Assembly (NCBI GenBank): GCA_003241485.1
Contig: QFQD01000009.1
Span: forward strand, 1 to 57,729
Direction of reading: 5' to 3'
Source of the DNA: Ancylobacter novellus
GTDB taxonomy: Bacteria; Pseudomonadota; Alphaproteobacteria; Rhizobiales; Xanthobacteraceae
DNA: 57,729 nucleotides
Part shown: one piece after another, positions 55,233 through 57,729 of the stretch
Layout: each line of letters begins with the position of its first letter
Position numbering within the stretch: the stretch's first letter is position 1
Position numbers and translations under genes: made by a program
Notes under the pieces: generated by a model
What the model saw: the letters and a program-made list of their open reading frames with translations, nothing else
Database searches by the model: none
Told to the model about the DNA's origin: nothing

Positions 55233-56324
55233 CTACCCGAACAAGGCGGCGCGCCGCTTCAGCAGCAGCGCGATGAAGAAGGGTGCGCCGATCGCGGCGG
55301 TGACGACGCCGAGTGGCAGTTCCGCCGGGCTGGCGAGCGTGCGCGCCACCACATCCGCTCCCAGCAGCAGCGCACCGCCGAGCAGCGCGCTCGCCGGCAG
55401 CAACACTCGATGCCCCGGCCCCAGCGCGAGGCGGACCAGATGGGGCACCACCAGCCCGACGAAGCCGATGACGCCGGCGACCGCGACGGCCGCCCCGGTG
55501 CCGGCGGCGATGGCGGCAATCGACAGCCGCTTGGTCCGCTGCACATCGACACCGACATGAAACGCCTCGGCCTCGCCCAGCGCCAGCGCATCGAGCGCGC
55601 GGCCGAGGCGTGATGCCGCCAGCCCCAGCAGCAGCATGAAGGGCAGCGCCGCGCCAGCCTTGCGCCAGGTCGCCCCCCCGAGACTGCCGAAAGACCAGAA
55701 CGTGAAATCGCGCAGTTGCTGGTCGGACGCCATGAAGATCATCACCCCGGTTCCCGCACCGGCCAGCGCACCGATCGCTATGCCGGCAAACAACATCGTC
55801 GGAACCGACGTCCGCCCGTCGCGCGTCGAGATGAGATAGAGCGCCACCGTTGCCAGCAGGGCACCGAGAAAGGCCGCGAGCGGCAGGCCGGAATCCGCCA
55901 GCGCGACCGGCAGCATGGCGGCAAGCGGAGCGCCGAGCACGATCCACATCACCGCCGCGAGCGCCGCCCCGCTGGACACACCGATCAGCCCGGGATCGGC
56001 GAGGGGATTGCGGAAAACGCCCTGCATCAGCGCGCCGCCCACGGCAATCGCCCCGCCAACCATGAGGCCCAGCAGGGTGCGCGGCAGCCTTATGTCGAGC
56101 ACGATCACCGCCTCGCGCAGTCCCGGCCCCGCCATCGGCCGCTCACCGGCGAGCGCATCGCCGAGAATGGCAAGGATGTGCATCGGAGGAACCGTTACCG
56201 GTCCGATGGCGAGGGATGCGAGCATGGCGACGAGCAGCGACGCGCCACAGACCGCAAGGCCGAGACCCGCGCCGGGCCGCCAGGGCGTGCCGCCCTGCGG
56301 CTTCGCGATCGCCACCTCGCTCAT
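55233..56324 (-). CDS. hmuU: Heme ABC transporter permease (HmuU)
   Basis: A 363-residue FecCD-type permease with about ten helices. LDIRLPRTLLGLMVGGAIAV, GGALMQGVFRNPLADPGLIG, GVIGFVGLVVPHLVRLALGP and LPLGVVTAAIGAPFFIALLL are family signatures. Its ATG overlaps the hmuT-type stop (ATGA). Confidence 0.93.
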   Translation of the reverse strand: MSEVAIAKPQGGTPWRPGAGLGLAVCGASLLVAMLASLAIGPVTVPPMHILAILGDALAGERPMAGPGLREAVIVLDIRLPRTLLGLMVGGAIAVGGALMQGVFRNPLADPGLIGVSSGAALAAVMWIVLGAPLAAMLPVALADSGLPLAAFLGALLATVALYLISTRDGRTSVPTMLFAGIAIGALAGAGTGVMIFMASDQQLRDFTFWSFGSLGGATWRKAGAALPFMLLLGLAASRLGRALDALALGEAEAFHVGVDVQRTKRLSIAAIAAGTGAAVAVAGVIGFVGLVVPHLVRLALGPGHRVLLPASALLGGALLLGADVVARTLASPAELPLGVVTAAIGAPFFIALLLKRRAALFG

Positions 56325-57241
56325 CGTGCCGCGTCGCCGGTCCAGGGATGCGACGGCAGCGGCGCCAGTTCGAGCTCGGGATAAACCAGCGCGGCCAGAT
56401 CCCGCGCCGCCTGGGGCGTGCGCGGACCGAAATTCAGGAGATAGCCGCCATCGATCCGCAGCAGGCGCCCTTCATGGGCCGCCCGCGTGCCGGCAAAGGC
56501 CGGCATGGCGCGCAGCGCCTCATCGGACAGCGCATGGTTGCGGTCCTTCATCAGGATGATGGCATAGGGGTCAGCGCCGAGGATCGCCTCATCGACCGCG
56601 GGCTTGTACCCCGTCAGCCCCGCCATCGCATTCTGGACGCCGGCCAGCGCGAACATCGCATCGGCGCTGGTCGCGGCCCCGGCCACGACGGGCGCCGCGC
56701 CCGAGGCCGAGAGCACGAAGGCCGCGCGGCGCCGCTGCGAGATACGAGCACGCAAACGCTCCAGAGCTGCAAAATCGCTTTCGACCGCGCTGGCCAGTTG
56801 CTCACCACGTTCGGGCGCACCCATGGTCGCGGCGATCTTGCGTATACTGGCGCTCACGGCTTCAGGCGTGCGCGCTTCGGGAATCGTCACCACGGGTATG
56901 GATGCCGCCTTCAGCACGGCGACCGCGTCCGGCGGGCCGGCCCCCTCCTGCGCGAGGATCAGGCTCGGCCCGACGGAAAGCACCCCTTCGGGCGACAGGG
57001 TGCGGATGTAACCGACATTCGGCCGGCCAGCGAGCGCCTCAGCCGGATAGGTGCTGGACGTATCGACAGCAACGACGCGGTCGCCGAGGCCCAGCGCGAA
57101 CAGCGTCTCGGTCACCGCACCGCCAATGGCCACCACGCGGCTGGTGTCGAACCCAGCCTGGGCAGTTGCCCTGTGCGGCCCGATGAGGGCGCCGAGCAAG
57201 GCAAGGATCGTTGCCAGCGGGCAAAGGCCGAATCGCGCCAT
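56321..57241 (-). CDS. hmuT: Heme ABC transporter periplasmic binding protein (HmuT)
   Basis: A 306-residue heme-binding protein with signal peptide ending ATA before QAGFDTSRVVAIGG. AVDTSSTYPAEALAGRPNVG contains the tyrosine at the position of the heme ligand in HmuT/ShuT, and RTLSPEGVLSVGPSLILAQE follows. It receives heme from the receptor and delivers it to HmuUV. It is first in the hmuTUV operon; a 7-bp inverted repeat lies 39 bases upstream. Confidence 0.92.
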   Translation of the reverse strand: MARFGLCPLATILALLGALIGPHRATAQAGFDTSRVVAIGGAVTETLFALGLGDRVVAVDTSSTYPAEALAGRPNVGYIRTLSPEGVLSVGPSLILAQEGAGPPDAVAVLKAASIPVVTIPEARTPEAVSASIRKIAATMGAPERGEQLASAVESDFAALERLRARISQRRRAAFVLSASGAAPVVAGAATSADAMFALAGVQNAMAGLTGYKPAVDEAILGADPYAIILMKDRNHALSDEALRAMPAFAGTRAAHEGRLLRIDGGYLLNFGPRTPQAARDLAALVYPELELAPLPSHPWTGDAAR

Positions 57242-57280
57242 GATGTCTCACCTTTCCAACGGCTAATTCAATGTCGGTCG

Positions 57281-57303
57281 TTCATTGTATTTATTGCAAT
57301 GAA
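57281..57303. promoter_or_regulatory. Inverted repeat upstream of hmuTUV (TTCATTG-N9-CAATGAA)
   Basis: TTCATTG (57281-57287) and CAATGAA (57297-57303) are perfect inverse copies with an AT-rich nine-base centre. The site is 39 bases upstream of the hmuT start, where an iron-responsive repressor would block transcription. The regulator could be Fur/Mur-like, Irr or RirA; it does not clearly match one consensus. Confidence 0.4.
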
Positions 57304-57604
57304 AGACAGTAATGTCCCAGACGTTCGTCGCCCTTCCGGATCAACCCAGGCGGTCGTCAGGCTGCGACGCGCGCCGCCGTCGCGAAAGTGCCCCGCGGCA
57401 CGGTCCTGCGGAAGTCGGAGATCGGCGAGCAGGCAACAGCACGCGAGCCCCTCGCCTTCGCGAGAGAGTCGACCGATGAGGCCGTTGGTCATTTGCAATT
57501 CGTGGGTGAAGGCCGCCTCTGGTGAAGCGGAAGGCGCGGATACCTGGAGTACGGCGGGCTGCCCGGCTCGGGACTGATTTCCCGCGGCGCGGGCTGGCCA
57601 ACGT
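57304..57604. other. Gene-free spacer between the heme operon and the rRNA operon
   Basis: About 300 bases with short open frames on both strands but no protein family signal, ribosome-binding site or tRNA-like structure that I can support. Confidence 0.5.
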
Positions 57605-57642
57605 CAAACGCCGCCCTGCGGGTTAGCGCTGGGCGGCGTTTG
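57605..57642 (-). terminator. Probable rRNA operon terminator
   Basis: CAAACGCCGCCC (57605-57616) pairs perfectly over 12 bases with GGGCGGCGTTTG (57631-57642), with a 14-base loop. It lies about 35 bases past the 3' end of the minus-strand 5S gene. There is only a short T stretch at its end. Confidence 0.65.
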
Positions 57643-57676
57643 ATTTGGGCTCGATAGAAGCGTGCTGTGTTTTGCA

Positions 57677-57729
57677 GGCCTGGCAGCGACCTACTCTCCC
57701 AGGTCTTGAGACATAGTACCATCGGCGCT
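57677..57729 (-). rRNA. rrf: 5S ribosomal RNA, 3' part
   Basis: On the minus strand the last 53 bases read AGCGCCGATGGTACTATGTC and later CCTGGGAGAGTAGGTCGCTG then CCAGGC, the conserved 3' half of bacterial 5S rRNA. The gene runs off the window edge, so a 16S-23S-5S operon is expected beyond it. The exact 3' end is approximate. Confidence 0.92.

Noticed and set aside
57268..57607. Short open frames between hmuT and the 5S rRNA
   Set aside because: Low-complexity basic translations without ribosome-binding sites; the region looks like untranslated spacer.

Overview
The window is about 57.7 kb of GC-rich DNA from an alphaproteobacterium, most likely a member of the Hyphomicrobiales close to the Xanthobacteraceae (Ancylobacter/Starkeya-like). 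That placement rests on gene content and codon use, not on a database search. It looks chromosomal: it ends inside the 3' end of a 5S rRNA gene and is dominated by nutrient-uptake and catabolic operons, each with its own ABC transporter.

Layout. (1) 1-13393, all minus strand: a sugar operon for non-phosphorylating oxidation of L-arabinose and probably D-galactose. It encodes a YtfQ-YtfR-YtfT-YjfF uptake system, a FadR-type regulator, two IlvD/Edd sugar-acid dehydratases, a 2-keto-3-deoxy-arabonate dehydratase, a ketoglutarate-semialdehyde dehydrogenase, a sugar 1-dehydrogenase, an apparently frameshifted lactonase and the start of dgoK. (2) 13813-19133, plus: an oligopeptide-type transporter with a fused double ATPase. 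(3) 19150-28249, minus: a ten-gene operon joining an SDR, a luciferase-like flavin monooxygenase (LLM), a full branched-chain-type ABC transporter, a flavin reductase, a VOC protein and a formaldehyde-activating-enzyme (Fae) homologue that lacks the family's catalytic histidine. A divergent plus-strand set (second LLM, LysR regulator, P5C-reductase-like protein; 28585-31499) probably belongs to the same pathway. This is the best candidate for an undescribed catabolic system. (4) 31615-38627: a GluR0-like ligand-gated channel with a non-canonical filter, a YciA-type thioesterase, a divergent MocR/EamA pair with phased repeats, a secreted choloylglycine-hydrolase-family enzyme and a lanthanide-type methanol dehydrogenase (XoxF). 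(5) 38759-46585: AMP nucleosidase, an SsuABC-type transporter with an NtaA/SnaA-type monooxygenase, an amidase, and a CbiM-type metal permease under a cobalamin riboswitch. (6) 47039-50984: a 33-residue membrane peptide gene with its own terminator, and a GAF-PAS-GGDEF-EAL gene split by an IS1182-like element whose removal restores the frame exactly. (7) 51607-57241: heme uptake and breakdown (TonB receptor, heme oxygenase, convergent HmuTUV). (8) 57605-57729: rRNA operon terminator and 5S rRNA.

Taken together the region describes a versatile heterotroph with methylotrophic traits (XoxF, Fae homologue) that scavenges sugars, peptides, organosulfur compounds and heme iron. Starts were chosen by ribosome-binding site and operon overlap. 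Regulatory sites are read from symmetry and position only.
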